A DNA stretch of 64,000 nt from Rhodobacteraceae bacterium HLUCCO18 (GCA_001314805.1 LJSY01000001.1:1-64000), one strand, 5' to 3'; positions 9,587-19,979 are shown, numbered from the stretch's first letter. Notes: generated by a model not told the origin, from the sequence alone. Program-made: numbers and translations.

Positions 9587-10360
9587 CTACTCCGCCGGGG
9601 TCACGTTCATCGCCGGGGGCGGCGTTTGCGTGGTGCCGCGCTGGCGCGCCAGATCGCGCTGCCACCACCATGCGACCACCAGCACATTGGGCACCCAGCA
9701 GGTCCAACCGAGATAGGGGAACACAACGTCCTGGTCGAAAAAGAGCCTCAGGACGGGGAGTTGAAGGCGGAAGCTCACGGCGCCGAAGCAGAGCGCGGCC
9801 ATCATCACCATCCAGCGGCGGTGCCGCTCGCGGTGGCCCTTGCGGATCCAGTAGATGCCCATGACCAACGCCCCGAACCACGCGATCGAGCCGAGCGCGA
9901 AGCCCGCCTCCGACCAGAGCGGATAGTCCATGTTGAACGAGATCGGCGGCGTGGTCAGCGCCGAGATCGCCACCACCGGCACCAGCGCCCATCCGAGATA
10001 GACATGCTTGCGCCGGTCGCCCCTGCGCCACATGCGGCTGACCTGCAACGGGATGAGGATGACGGCGAGCCCGCCGAAGATCATGTGCACGGCCAGCGTG
10101 CCGCCCACGTTCTCGATATGGTGCGCCACGTGATCGGCGCCGCGGCGGATGCCCTCGTCCACGAAGGCCCACCATGCCGCGGGGAGCCCCTCATGCAGCG
10201 TCGGGAAAAACCCCTGCATCAGGCCCGGCGGCACGAACTTAAAGGCGGAAACCGCTGAAAGAAAAGAGAAAAAGAGGAACATGTTCCAGCCCCACCGCGG
10301 CATGTGCCGTGGCGGTGCCGATGTGCTGCGATATGCCTGTTCCGCGGTGGATCTGCTCAT
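9587..10360 (-). CDS. DUF2306-like integral membrane protein
   Basis: Multi-TM protein with HMIFGGLAVILIPLQ and RRKHVYLGW motifs. Confidence 0.65.
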   Translation of the reverse strand: MSRSTAEQAYRSTSAPPRHMPRWGWNMFLFFSFLSAVSAFKFVPPGLMQGFFPTLHEGLPAAWWAFVDEGIRRGADHVAHHIENVGGTLAVHMIFGGLAVILIPLQVSRMWRRGDRRKHVYLGWALVPVVAISALTTPPISFNMDYPLWSEAGFALGSIAWFGALVMGIYWIRKGHRERHRRWMVMMAALCFGAVSFRLQLPVLRLFFDQDVVFPYLGWTCWVPNVLVVAWWWQRDLARQRGTTQTPPPAMNVTPAE

Positions 10361-10438
10361 GTCCCCTACCCCGATATCCCGCGCGCCCTGTGCGAGCGCT
10401 TAGCGCAATTCGGGCGTCCGGCCAATCCCGCCGAACCA

Positions 10439-13400
10439 TCATGTCGCCGCGTGTTGCGCCAAATCCCGTGCGATGGCGAAGGCGCCCTTGATCTTGTCGG
10501 CCTCGCGCGCCCAGTCACGGCGCACGACGATCTTGTTGTCCTTGACCTTGGCGAGGCCCTGCTGGTCCTGAACGAACTCCACCAACCCCTTGGGATTGGG
10601 GAACTTGTCGTTGTGGAACTGGATCGTCGCGCCCTTGGGCCCGGCGTCGAGCTTCGCGATATGGGCGCGTTTGCACATGGTCTTGATCCGCACCACCAGA
10701 AGCAGCGTGTTGACCTCGCGGGGGAGCTTGCCGAAACGGTCGATCAGCTCGGCGGCGAAGCCTTCGAGATCGACCTTCGTCTCAAGCTGGCTGAGCCGCC
10801 GGTAGAGACCCAGCCGCACGTCGAGATCGGGCACGTACTCCTCCGGGATCAACACGGGCACCCCGAGGTTGATCTGCGGCGACCACTGCCCGTCATCCTC
10901 GACCAGACCTTCGGCCTCGCCCGAGCGGATCTTGGCGATCGCCTCCTCCAGCATGGACTGGTAAAGCTCGAAGCCCACCTCGCGGACGTGCCCCGATTGT
11001 TCCTCGCCCACGATGTTGCCCGCGCCGCGGATGTCGAGATCCTGGCTGGCGATGGTGAAGCCTGCGCCGAGACTGTCGAGCGATCCCAGAACACGCAGCC
11101 GCTTTTCCGCGGCTGGCGTCAGCTTCATGCGCGGCTTGGTCGTGAGATAGGCATAGGCGCGGGTCTTGGCGCGCCCCACCCGGCCGCGGATCTGGTAAAG
11201 CTGCGCCAGCCCGTACATGTCGGCGCGGTGGATCACCATGGTGTTGGCGGTGGGAATGTCGATGCCGCTTTCCACGATGGTCGTGGCCAAGAGCACGTCA
11301 TACTTGCCGTCGTAGAAGGCGTTCATCCGGTCGTCGAGCTCGCCCGCCGCCATCTGGCCATGGGCGGTGACGAAACTGACCTCGGGCACCTGCTCGCGCA
11401 GGAAAGCCTCGATCCCGGCGATATCCTCGATCCGGGGCACGACGTAAAAGGACTGACCGCCGCGATAGTGTTCGCGCAACAGCGCCTCGCGCACGGTGAC
11501 CGCGTCGAATTCGCTGACATAGGTGCGGATGGCCAGCCGGTCGACGGGCGGCGTGCCGATCATGGACAGGTCGCGCACGCCCGACAGCGACATCTGCAGC
11601 GTGCGCGGGATCGGCGTGGCCGAAAGCGTCAGGACATGCACGTCCGAGCGCATCTCCTTGAGACGTTCCTTGTGGCCGACGCCGAAGCGCTGTTCCTCGT
11701 CGATCACCAGCAGCCCGAGATTCTTGAACCGGATGCCCTTGGCCAGCAGCGCGTGCGTGCCGATGACGATATCGACGGTGCCGTCGGCCATGCCCTTCTT
11801 CGTCTCGGTCGCGACCTTTTGCGGGACGAAGCGCGACAACTGCCGGACATTGACCGGAAAGCCGCGGAAGCGGTCGGCGAAGGTCTGGGCGTGCTGGCGC
11901 GCCAGAAGCGTCGTGGGCGCGATGACGGCGACCTGCAGACCCTGTGCGGCGGCCACGAAGGCCGCGCGCATCGCGACCTCGGTCTTGCCGAAACCCACGT
12001 CGCCCACGATCAGCCGGTCCATGGGCCGCCCGCGTTCGAGGTCTTCCAGCGCATCGGCGATGGCGGACAGCTGATCGTCCGTTTCCTCGTAGGGGAAGCG
12101 GGCGCAGAAGGCCTCCCACATGTCGCCCGGCGGCTCGAGGATGGGGGCCGAGCGCAACTCCCGCTCGGCGGCGACGCGGATGAGCTTGTCGGCGATCTGG
12201 CGGATGCGTTCCTTGAGCCTGGCCTTCTTGGCCTGCCACGCGCCGCCGCCCAGCCGGTCGAGAAGCCCCTCCTCATGGCCATAGCGGCTAAGAAGCTCGA
12301 TGTTCTCCACCGGCAGGAACAGACGGTCGCCGCCCGCATATTCCAGCGCGAGGCATTCATGGGGTGCGCCCATCGCCTCGATCGTCTCCAGCCCCTTGTA
12401 GCGGCCGACCCCGTGATCGACATGCACCACCAGATCGCCGGGGCTGAGCGTCTGCGCCTCGGTCAGGTAATTCTCGGCCCGCCGGGTCCTGCGGTGCGGC
12501 TTGATCAGGCGGTCGCCGAGGACGTCCTGCTCGGAGATGACGGCCAGCCCGCCGCCGGTAAACCCCTGTTCCAGGGGCCACACCGCCAGATGCAGCGGGC
12601 GCGGAAAAGCCGGCTTTTCCGTTCCGGATTTGCCGGCAAATCCGGCCCCCTCGATATCCCGCGCGTTCTCGATCAGGCGCAGGTCGCTCAGCCCCTGGTC
12701 TTCCAAAAGCCCCTTCAGACGGTCGCGCGCGCCTTCCGACCACGACGCGACGATCACATCCCGTTCCTCGCGCTCCCTGCGAACATGGTCCGCCAAGGAA
12801 CCGAAAAGATTTATCTTTTCATTCTGTCGCTCGACGGCAAAATCGCGCCCCATGCGCCCGCCCGCGTCGATCACACCCGGGCCCGGCGCCTGCGGAAGGG
12901 GCGAGAACTCCACCACCCGCCGCCCCGCGAGCGCCTTCGTCCAGGCTGCGTCGTCGAGGTAGAGCTGACCGGGCGGAACCGGCTTGTAGACGGTATCGAG
13001 CCGCCCCTTCTGGTGCAGCGCCGTGACCCGCGTGTCGTATTGATCCGCGATCGTCTCCCACCGCGCGAGGCGCTGGGGCGTGCTCTGGTCGTCGAGCGTG
13101 ACCGTCGCCCCGGGCAGGTAGTCGAAGATCGTCTCGAGCCGCTCGTGGAAGAAGGGTAGCCAATGCTCCACGCCCTGATGCCTGCGGCCTGCGCTGACGG
13201 CCTCGTAGAGCGGATCGTCGGTGCCCGCCGCCCCGAATTCGATGCGGTAGTTCTGCCGGAACCGGGTGGTCGCGGACTCGTCGAGAATGACCTCGGCGAC
13301 GGGCGCGAGCTCCACCCGCTTCAGGCTTTCCGTGGTGCGCTGCGTGACCGCGTCGAAGCGGCGCGCGCCATCGAGGATATCGCCGAAGAGATCGAGGCGC

Positions 13401-13942
13401 ACGGGCGCGGGTTCCCCCGGCGGCCAGACGTCGATGATGCCGCCGCGCATGGCATAATCGCCCGGTTCGGTCACCGTGGGCGTCTGCACGAAGCCCATGC
13501 GCACGAGGAAGGCGCGCAGATCGGCCTCGTCGATCCGGCCGCCCACCTCGGCGGTGAAGGCGGAGGCGCTCAGCAGGTCGCGCGGCGGTACGTACTGGGT
13601 GGCGGCGTTCAGCGTCGTCAAGAGCACGAAGCGCCCCGAGAGCCCCGCCGCCAGCGTGGCGAGCGTCGCCATGCGCGTGGCCGAAACCTCGGGATGCGGC
13701 GAGACGCGGTCATAGGGCAGGCAATCCCAGCCGGGACAGCGCAGGACGGGCATGGACGGGTCGAAAAAGGCCAGCGCGCGCGCCATCGCCTCGGCCCGCT
13801 TGTCGTCGCGCGCCACGTGCACGACCGGGCCGTCGCCGCGCCCGGCCTCGCGCAGGACGAGCGTCGCGTCGAAACCCTCCGGGGCACCGCCCGCGCGGAT
13901 CACGGTCGGGCCTGGGGGTGTGGTGGGGGAAGCCTGTGCCAT
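10439..13942 (-). CDS. mfd: Transcription-repair coupling factor
   Basis: 1167-aa ORF; GDVGFGKTEVAMRAAF Walker A, DEEQRFGVGHKERLK, LSATPIPRTLQMSLSGVRDLSMI. Confidence 0.95.
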   Translation of the reverse strand: MAQASPTTPPGPTVIRAGGAPEGFDATLVLREAGRGDGPVVHVARDDKRAEAMARALAFFDPSMPVLRCPGWDCLPYDRVSPHPEVSATRMATLATLAAGLSGRFVLLTTLNAATQYVPPRDLLSASAFTAEVGGRIDEADLRAFLVRMGFVQTPTVTEPGDYAMRGGIIDVWPPGEPAPVRLDLFGDILDGARRFDAVTQRTTESLKRVELAPVAEVILDESATTRFRQNYRIEFGAAGTDDPLYEAVSAGRRHQGVEHWLPFFHERLETIFDYLPGATVTLDDQSTPQRLARWETIADQYDTRVTALHQKGRLDTVYKPVPPGQLYLDDAAWTKALAGRRVVEFSPLPQAPGPGVIDAGGRMGRDFAVERQNEKINLFGSLADHVRREREERDVIVASWSEGARDRLKGLLEDQGLSDLRLIENARDIEGAGFAGKSGTEKPAFPRPLHLAVWPLEQGFTGGGLAVISEQDVLGDRLIKPHRRTRRAENYLTEAQTLSPGDLVVHVDHGVGRYKGLETIEAMGAPHECLALEYAGGDRLFLPVENIELLSRYGHEEGLLDRLGGGAWQAKKARLKERIRQIADKLIRVAAERELRSAPILEPPGDMWEAFCARFPYEETDDQLSAIADALEDLERGRPMDRLIVGDVGFGKTEVAMRAAFVAAAQGLQVAVIAPTTLLARQHAQTFADRFRGFPVNVRQLSRFVPQKVATETKKGMADGTVDIVIGTHALLAKGIRFKNLGLLVIDEEQRFGVGHKERLKEMRSDVHVLTLSATPIPRTLQMSLSGVRDLSMIGTPPVDRLAIRTYVSEFDAVTVREALLREHYRGGQSFYVVPRIEDIAGIEAFLREQVPEVSFVTAHGQMAAGELDDRMNAFYDGKYDVLLATTIVESGIDIPTANTMVIHRADMYGLAQLYQIRGRVGRAKTRAYAYLTTKPRMKLTPAAEKRLRVLGSLDSLGAGFTIASQDLDIRGAGNIVGEEQSGHVREVGFELYQSMLEEAIAKIRSGEAEGLVEDDGQWSPQINLGVPVLIPEEYVPDLDVRLGLYRRLSQLETKVDLEGFAAELIDRFGKLPREVNTLLLVVRIKTMCKRAHIAKLDAGPKGATIQFHNDKFPNPKGLVEFVQDQQGLAKVKDNKIVVRRDWAREADKIKGAFAIARDLAQHAAT
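12602..12644. repeat. 43-bp double-palindrome element, copy 1 (inside mfd)
   Basis: CGGAAAAGCCGGCTTTTCCG-N3-CGGATTTGCCGGCAAATCCG; the same architecture recurs at 15706-15748. Confidence 0.85.
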
Positions 13943-13990
13943 AGCGCGCCTGACCTACGCCCCTCGGCCCCGGAGTCAAGGCCGGTCGGA

Positions 13991-14509
13991 TCAGCCGAGC
14001 GGACCGACGGTGACGTTGGTGTACATGCCCCAGAACGCGGTCACGAAGATGAACAGAACGCCCATGATCTGCACGGTGACGCGATGCAGGCGCAGCGTGC
14101 GCGCGATGTTCTCGTAGCCGTCGCGCCGCAGCTTGCGGGCCGTCAGCACCGTCAGGCCGCCCACCAGCATCGCCGGGAAGAGGAGCAGGAACAGAGCCTG
14201 CAGAAACTCCACCCGGTACAGCCATCCCGTGACGGCCAGACCGCTGGCGATGAAACTGGCGACACCCAGAAGGACGGGAGCGGACTGATCGGTCAACGAC
14301 AGCAGGCGTGTGCCGTTGATCTCGACCAGTGCGCGCATGTCGCGCTCCGCCTGCGCATCGCCGCGACGGGCGCGTGTCACCAGGTGATAGGGCACGCCCA
14401 GTGTCCAATGCGACAGGCTGGACCACAGGATCGCCAGAACGATCCAGTACCACAGGTTGGAGAAGGATCGCAGGTCGATCACTTCCGTAACGAGGTCGAA
14501 AAAATCCAC
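13991..14509 (-). CDS. Small membrane protein of the Rhodobacteraceae type annotated as 'component of SufBCD complex'
   Basis: FFDLVTEVIDLRSFSNLWYWIVLAILWSSLSHWTLGVPYHLVTRARRG; probable GTG start; location next to mfd. Confidence 0.6.
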   Translation of the reverse strand: MDFFDLVTEVIDLRSFSNLWYWIVLAILWSSLSHWTLGVPYHLVTRARRGDAQAERDMRALVEINGTRLLSLTDQSAPVLLGVASFIASGLAVTGWLYRVEFLQALFLLLFPAMLVGGLTVLTARKLRRDGYENIARTLRLHRVTVQIMGVLFIFVTAFWGMYTNVTVGPLG

Positions 14510-14684
14510 GTCGGTCGTTGTCCGTGAGAGGGCCGTTCGCAAGAGCGCCGGCACCATAGGCGGGGACCCTCCGGGATGCCAGAGGCGAAACGAGCAAGCC
14601 GGTGGACTCTTTGACATATTGCGGAGCGGGCGCGCGCATGCGACCGCTGCGGGACCTTTTGCAAGACCCGGAGGCACCGGACCC

Positions 14685-15683
14685 ATGCCCGTCAACCAGG
14701 CCCCCTTCCCCGCCACCCGTTTCCGCCGCACCCGGAGCTCTGCCGCCCTGCGCGACCTCACGCGGGAAACGGAGCTTTCGGTCAACGACCTGATCTGGCC
14801 GATCTTCGTGCGCGACGGCACCGGCGTGGAGGAGCCGGTGACCTCGATGCCCGGCGTCCTGCGCCGTTCGGTCGACAGGATCGTCGAGGCCGCCCGCGCG
14901 GCGCGGGATCTGGGCATCCCGGCGATCTGCCTGTTTCCCTACACCGACCCGTCGCTGAAGACCGAGCTCTGCGAGGAGGCATGGAACCCCGACAACCTGT
15001 CGAACCGCGCGATCCGGGCGGTCAAGGACGCGGTTCCGGAACTCGCGGTGATGACCGACATCGCGCTCGACCCCTACAACGCCAACGGCCATGACGGGAT
15101 CGTGCGCGACGGCGTCATCGTGAATGACGAGACCGTGGAGGCGTTGGTGAAGATGGCGCTCGCGCAGGCCGAGGCGGGCGCGGACATCCTGGGACCATCG
15201 GACATGATGGACGGACGCATCGGCGCGATCCGCAGCGCGCTCGAGGCCGAGGGGCACACGACTGTCTCGATCATGTCCTATGCGGCGAAATTCGCCTCGG
15301 CCTATTACGGGCCGTTCCGCGACGCGGTGGGCGCGAGCGGCGCGCTCAAGGGCGACAAGAAGACCTACCAGATCGACCCCGCCAACCAGCGCGAGGCGCT
15401 GCGTTGCGTCGAACGCGACCTTTCCGAGGGCGCCGACATGGTCATGGTCAAACCCGGCCAGCCCTATCTCGACATGGTGCGGCAGGTGAAGGACCGCTTC
15501 GGCGCGCCGACCTACGCCTATCAGGTCTCGGGCGAATACGCGATGATCGAGGCGGCGGCGGCCAATGGCTGGATCGACGGCGAGAGGGTGATGCTGGAAA
15601 GCCTGATGTGTTTCCGGCGCGCCGGCTGCGACGGCGTTCTGACCTATTTCGCGCCGCGTGTGGCCGAGGCACTGAACGGCTGA
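14685..15683 (+). CDS. hemB: Delta-aminolevulinic acid dehydratase (porphobilinogen synthase)
   Basis: DLIWPIFVRDGTG, LGPSDMMDGRIGAIR, MVKPGQPYLDMVR, AYQVSGEYAMI. Confidence 0.95.
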   Translation: MPVNQAPFPATRFRRTRSSAALRDLTRETELSVNDLIWPIFVRDGTGVEEPVTSMPGVLRRSVDRIVEAARAARDLGIPAICLFPYTDPSLKTELCEEAWNPDNLSNRAIRAVKDAVPELAVMTDIALDPYNANGHDGIVRDGVIVNDETVEALVKMALAQAEAGADILGPSDMMDGRIGAIRSALEAEGHTTVSIMSYAAKFASAYYGPFRDAVGASGALKGDKKTYQIDPANQREALRCVERDLSEGADMVMVKPGQPYLDMVRQVKDRFGAPTYAYQVSGEYAMIEAAAANGWIDGERVMLESLMCFRRAGCDGVLTYFAPRVAEALNG

Positions 15684-15705
15684 GGCGGCGATCGATCGCG
15701 GTGGG

Positions 15706-15748
15706 CGGAAAAGCCGGCTTTTCCGCGACGGATTTGCCGGCAAATCCG
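15706..15748. repeat. 43-bp double-palindrome element, copy 2 (downstream of hemB)
   Basis: CGGAAAAGCCGGCTTTTCCG-cga-CGGATTTGCCGGCAAATCCG. Confidence 0.85.
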
Positions 15749-15916
15749 CCCTCCGCCCCCTACCCTTAGCGGTCCGTTCGGCGAGAAACCGCAGACCTTG
15801 TGTCATTGGCGGATGACACCGTGGGTCAAGACGCGTATGATCGTATCAAGAATCCGTGGCGCACAAGAACCACGCGACCATCGAGACAGGCACACACCCA
15901 GAGAGGCACGAGAACA

Positions 15917-16474
15917 ATGAGCAGGCTTTCGCGGCGCACCTTCATGATCGGAGGCGGGTCCGTGCCGCTTCTGGCGGCATGCGGCAACGGGCTGAATTCG
16001 GGCGGCGCGCAGCGTATCGACGCGCGCGTCGACGCGGCGCTCGATTTCATGGTGCAGGAAGTGCCTGGCACCGACGCGCTCAGGCGCGACGCCGCGGGCA
16101 TGCTGGTGATGCCGCTGGTGACCGAGGCGGGCTTCGGTTTCGGCGGCGCCTACGGGCGCGGCGCGCTGCGCGTCGGCGGCGCGACGGTGGATTACTATTC
16201 CGCCATCGCAGGGAGTTTCGGGCTCCAGATCGGGGCGCAGCAGTACGCCCATACGCTCTTCTTCATGACCGAAGAGGCGCTGAGGAACTTCCGCAACTCG
16301 CCGGGCTGGTCGGCGGGCGCGGATGTGCGGTACGCCGTGAACTCCAGCGGCGCGACGCTGGGCGTCGACACCACGGTCCTGCTCGATCCGGTGATCGCGG
16401 TGATCTACGGTCAGGCGGGCCTCATCGTGGGCGCGACGCTCGAGGGCACACGCTACACCCGCATCCTTCCCTAA
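15917..16474 (+). CDS. SYLF (YSC84-related) lipid-binding domain protein, probable Tat-exported lipoprotein
   Basis: MSRLSRRTFMIGGGSVPLLAACGNG (RR signal and LAAC lipobox), then SYLF-like GMLVMPLVTEAGFGFGGAYGRGALR. Confidence 0.75.
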   Translation: MSRLSRRTFMIGGGSVPLLAACGNGLNSGGAQRIDARVDAALDFMVQEVPGTDALRRDAAGMLVMPLVTEAGFGFGGAYGRGALRVGGATVDYYSAIAGSFGLQIGAQQYAHTLFFMTEEALRNFRNSPGWSAGADVRYAVNSSGATLGVDTTVLLDPVIAVIYGQAGLIVGATLEGTRYTRILP

Positions 16475-16551
16475 GGTCAACCTGGCCGCGCACGGCTTGC
16501 ATTTGCCGGGTTGCGGGGTAGACCGGACGCGTTCGAGCGTTCCGAGGTGTC

Positions 16552-19023
16552 ATGACCGTTCTCCTGCGTTGGCTGTTGCGACTTGTGACCCTCGCCGTCG
16601 CGCTCAGCGTGGTCTCCGTCACCGTGCTCTTCTGGATCGCGTCACGGTCGATCCCGGACTATGACGCGGACTGGACGGTCGAGGGTATCTCGGCCCCCGT
16701 CGAGATCGTCCGCAACACTTCTGCGGTGCCGCATATCTTCGGGGAAACCGACGCGGACGTGTTCTTCGGCCTCGGCATGGCGCACGCGCAGGACCGGCTG
16801 TGGCAGATGCTCATGCTGCGGCGCACCGCGCAGGGGCGTCTGTCGGAACTGTTCGGCCCCGCGACGGTGCAGGTGGACGACCTCATGCGTCGGCTCGACC
16901 TCGACCGTTACGCCAATGCATCCGTGGCCGAGCTGGAGCCCGAGACCCTCGCCGCGCTCGAGGCCTATGCCGACGGTGTGAACGAGTGGATCCGGATCGT
17001 GAGCGACGAAGCGCTGGGCCGGGGGGCCCCGGAACTCCTGCTCTTCGAACCCGAAATCGCGCCATGGCGGCCGGCCGATTCCGTGGCCCTGACGCTGGTG
17101 ATGGCGCTGCAACTGACCGAGCATCACGAGCAGGAGGTTCAGCGCGCCCGCACATCGCTCGCCCTGCGCGATTCCGATCGGCTGCTGGACATCCTGCCCG
17201 ATGCGCCCGGCGAAGGGGCGGCGGAACTGGTCGATTTCGCAGCACTTTTCGACGCGCCCATCCCGCGATTCGCCGAAAGCGATCCCCGCCCCCGGCATCC
17301 GCTTCATCCCAACCGGCTGGGTCTGGGGCGCGCGGGGGCGTCCAACGTCTTCGCCGCGGCGCCCAGCCGATCGGCTGCGGGCGGTGCGATCCTCGCCAAC
17401 GATCCGCATCTTAACCTGACCGCGCCGACAATCTGGTATCTCGCCCGGCTGGAGCTTTCGACCGGCGGCGTGATCGGCGCGACGATCCCGGGGATGCCGT
17501 TCATTCTGGTCGGACGGTCCGAGCGGCTGGCCTGGGGCATTACCGTCGCCTATCTCGACGACATCGACCTCTATGTCGAGGAGCTCAACCCCGACAACCC
17601 CGAGGAATACCGCACCCCTGACGGCTGGGCACCGTTCGAGACCCGGCGCGAGATCATCGAGATCGCGGGCGAAGCTCCGGTCACCATCACGCTGCGCGAA
17701 ACGGCGAACGGCCCCGTCATCCCCGGAAGCCATTTCGACTTCGGCGCCGTCACACCGCCCGGCCACGTCATGAGCATGGCCTGGACCGCGCTGACCGAAC
17801 GGAACACCTCGATCCAGACGGGCTACAAGCTGATGCGCGCCGACACGATCGAGGACGCGCTCGCGGCCGGCGAGCATTTCGTGGCTCCCGCCCAGAATCT
17901 GATGCTGGCCGGCGCCGACGGGCGCATCGCGATGCAGGTGATCGGCCACATGCCGTGGCGTTCGACACAGCACGCCACGCAGGCGCGCATGCCCTCCCCG
18001 GGATGGGAGGAGGATAACCGCTGGCTGGGCGTGACGCAGTATTTCGCCAACCCGCGTTTCGTCGATCCCGAGGGCGGACTTCTGGGCAATACCAACAACA
18101 AGAGCGTCGATCGCGACTTTCCGCTCCATGTCAGTTTCGACTGGGGCGACGCGCAGCGGATCACCCGGCTCACGCGGTTGATGCAGGACCGGCAGGTGCA
18201 CACGCGCGACAGTTTCATCGAGGCGCAACTGGACACGGTCTCGGCCGCCGCGCGCAATGTCCTGCCGCTTGTGGCGCGCGATCTGTGGTTCATCGAGGAG
18301 GCCGCGCCCGACGGCACGCCCGAGCGGCGGCGCCAGCGCGCGCTGGAACTTCTGGCCGAATGGAATGGCGAGATGAACGAACACCTGCCCGAGCCGCTGA
18401 TCTATGCGGCCTGGATGCGGGCGCTGCAGCAACGTCTGATCCGCGACGAGCTCGGGCCGTTGGCCAGCGAGTTCTGGCAGGTGGAGCCGGTCTTCCTCGA
18501 GCGCGTGTTCCGCGACGTGGGCGGGGCCGCCGTCTGGTGCGATGTCGTGACCTCCAGCGTCGTGGAGACCTGCACCGATATCGCGCGCCTGGCACTCGAC
18601 GACGCGATACAGGAGCTTGTGGAACGCTACGGGACCGACGTGGAAAGCTGGCGCTGGGGGGCGGCGCACGAGGCCCGCCACGATCACCAGGTTCTGGGCG
18701 ACACGGCGCTGTTTTCCTGGATCGTCAATATCCGTCAACCGACCTCGGGGGGCGATTTCACGCTGCAGCGCGCGGCGACCCCCGGCAACGGGCCGGACCC
18801 GTACGCCAACATCCACGCCGCCAGCTACCGAGGCGTCTACGATTTCGCCGATCCCGACAGCTCCGTCTTCATCACGTCGACGGGGCAATCCGGTCATCCG
18901 CTCAGCCGCCACTACGACGATCTGGGAGAGCTTTGGCGCCGGGGCGAATACGTTCCGATGACGCTCGACCCGGACCTGGCGCGCGCGGGCAACCTCGGGG
19001 TGATGGTGCTGACGCCGCGGTGA
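16552..19023 (+). CDS. Penicillin acylase family protein
   Basis: 823 aa; GLGRAGASNVFAAAPSRSAAGGAILANDPHLNLTAPTIWYLARLE (Ntn-type catalytic Ser and NDPHL motif). Confidence 0.9.
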   Translation: MTVLLRWLLRLVTLAVALSVVSVTVLFWIASRSIPDYDADWTVEGISAPVEIVRNTSAVPHIFGETDADVFFGLGMAHAQDRLWQMLMLRRTAQGRLSELFGPATVQVDDLMRRLDLDRYANASVAELEPETLAALEAYADGVNEWIRIVSDEALGRGAPELLLFEPEIAPWRPADSVALTLVMALQLTEHHEQEVQRARTSLALRDSDRLLDILPDAPGEGAAELVDFAALFDAPIPRFAESDPRPRHPLHPNRLGLGRAGASNVFAAAPSRSAAGGAILANDPHLNLTAPTIWYLARLELSTGGVIGATIPGMPFILVGRSERLAWGITVAYLDDIDLYVEELNPDNPEEYRTPDGWAPFETRREIIEIAGEAPVTITLRETANGPVIPGSHFDFGAVTPPGHVMSMAWTALTERNTSIQTGYKLMRADTIEDALAAGEHFVAPAQNLMLAGADGRIAMQVIGHMPWRSTQHATQARMPSPGWEEDNRWLGVTQYFANPRFVDPEGGLLGNTNNKSVDRDFPLHVSFDWGDAQRITRLTRLMQDRQVHTRDSFIEAQLDTVSAAARNVLPLVARDLWFIEEAAPDGTPERRRQRALELLAEWNGEMNEHLPEPLIYAAWMRALQQRLIRDELGPLASEFWQVEPVFLERVFRDVGGAAVWCDVVTSSVVETCTDIARLALDDAIQELVERYGTDVESWRWGAAHEARHDHQVLGDTALFSWIVNIRQPTSGGDFTLQRAATPGNGPDPYANIHAASYRGVYDFADPDSSVFITSTGQSGHPLSRHYDDLGELWRRGEYVPMTLDPDLARAGNLGVMVLTPR

Positions 19024-19095
19024 GGCGGGGCGCTCTTTCGCTGTGGCACCGCTTGCGATAAACGCCGTCGGGACCGCAGCATCGGAACCCCGCCC

Positions 19096-19979
19096 ATGGC
19101 CCTGCTCTACGACACACCCGACGCCTGGATCTCGGCCCCCGAAAAGCGTCTGTCGGTTTTCGGCATGTCGGGCCTCGGCAAGACGCGGCTGGCCAGCCTC
19201 ATGCGCGAGGCGGGCGACTGGTTCCACTACTCCATCGATTACCGCATCGGCACCGCCTACATGGGCGAGCACATCACCGACAACCTCAAGCGGCAGGCGA
19301 TGCAGGTGCCGTTCCTGGCCGATCTCCTGCGCTCGGATTCCATCTATATCGGCTCCAACATCACCTTCGGGAACCTCGCGCCGCTGTCGACCTTTCTGGG
19401 CAAGCCCGGCGATACCGCCCGCGGCGGCCTGCCCTTCGAGGAATACATGCGCCGGCAGGACCTGCACCGGCGCGCCGAGATCAACGCGCTGCTCGACACG
19501 CCCACCTTCATCTCGCGGGCGCGCGACATCTATGGCTATCCCCATGTGATCTGCGACACCGGCGGGTCGATCTGCGAGGTGAGGTGGTGGACCCCGAGGA
19601 CCCCGCCGACCCGGTGCTGTCCACCCTCGCGGCAAGCACGCTGATGCTCTGGATCGAAGATACCGAGGCGCACCGCGCCGAACTGATCCGGCGCTTCGAT
19701 CTTGCACCGAAGCCCATGTATTACCACCCGGATTTCCTCGTGCCGCTCTGGCAGGAGTATCTGACGACCAACGCCGTGGCGCCGGAGGCGGTGGACCCGG
19801 ATGCCTTCGTGCGCTTCGCCTATGCCCGCGCGCTCGACCACCGCGCGCCGCTTTACGCCGCCATGGCGCGGAACTGGGGCGTCAGCGTCACCGCCGCCGA
19901 GGTCGAGGCGGTGCGCGACGCACAGGACGCCATCGCGCTGGTCGCGGCCGCCCTTGGCAGACATGGCCCGACCGCCTAG
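19096..19979 (+). pseudogene. P-loop ATPase gene interrupted by a 5-bp tandem duplication (frameshift)
   Basis: 5' half (19096-19644 frame) has FGMSGLGKTRLA...YPHVICDTGGSICEV. The 3' half continues in another frame as [46 protein letters not shown]. Removing one GAGGT copy at 19576-19585 joins them as CEVVDPEDP. Confidence 0.75.

Noticed and set aside
10304-13159. 951-aa + strand ORF
   Set aside because: Antisense shadow of mfd, typical of GC-rich genomes.
16642-19707. 1021-aa - strand ORF
   Set aside because: Antisense shadow of the penicillin acylase gene.
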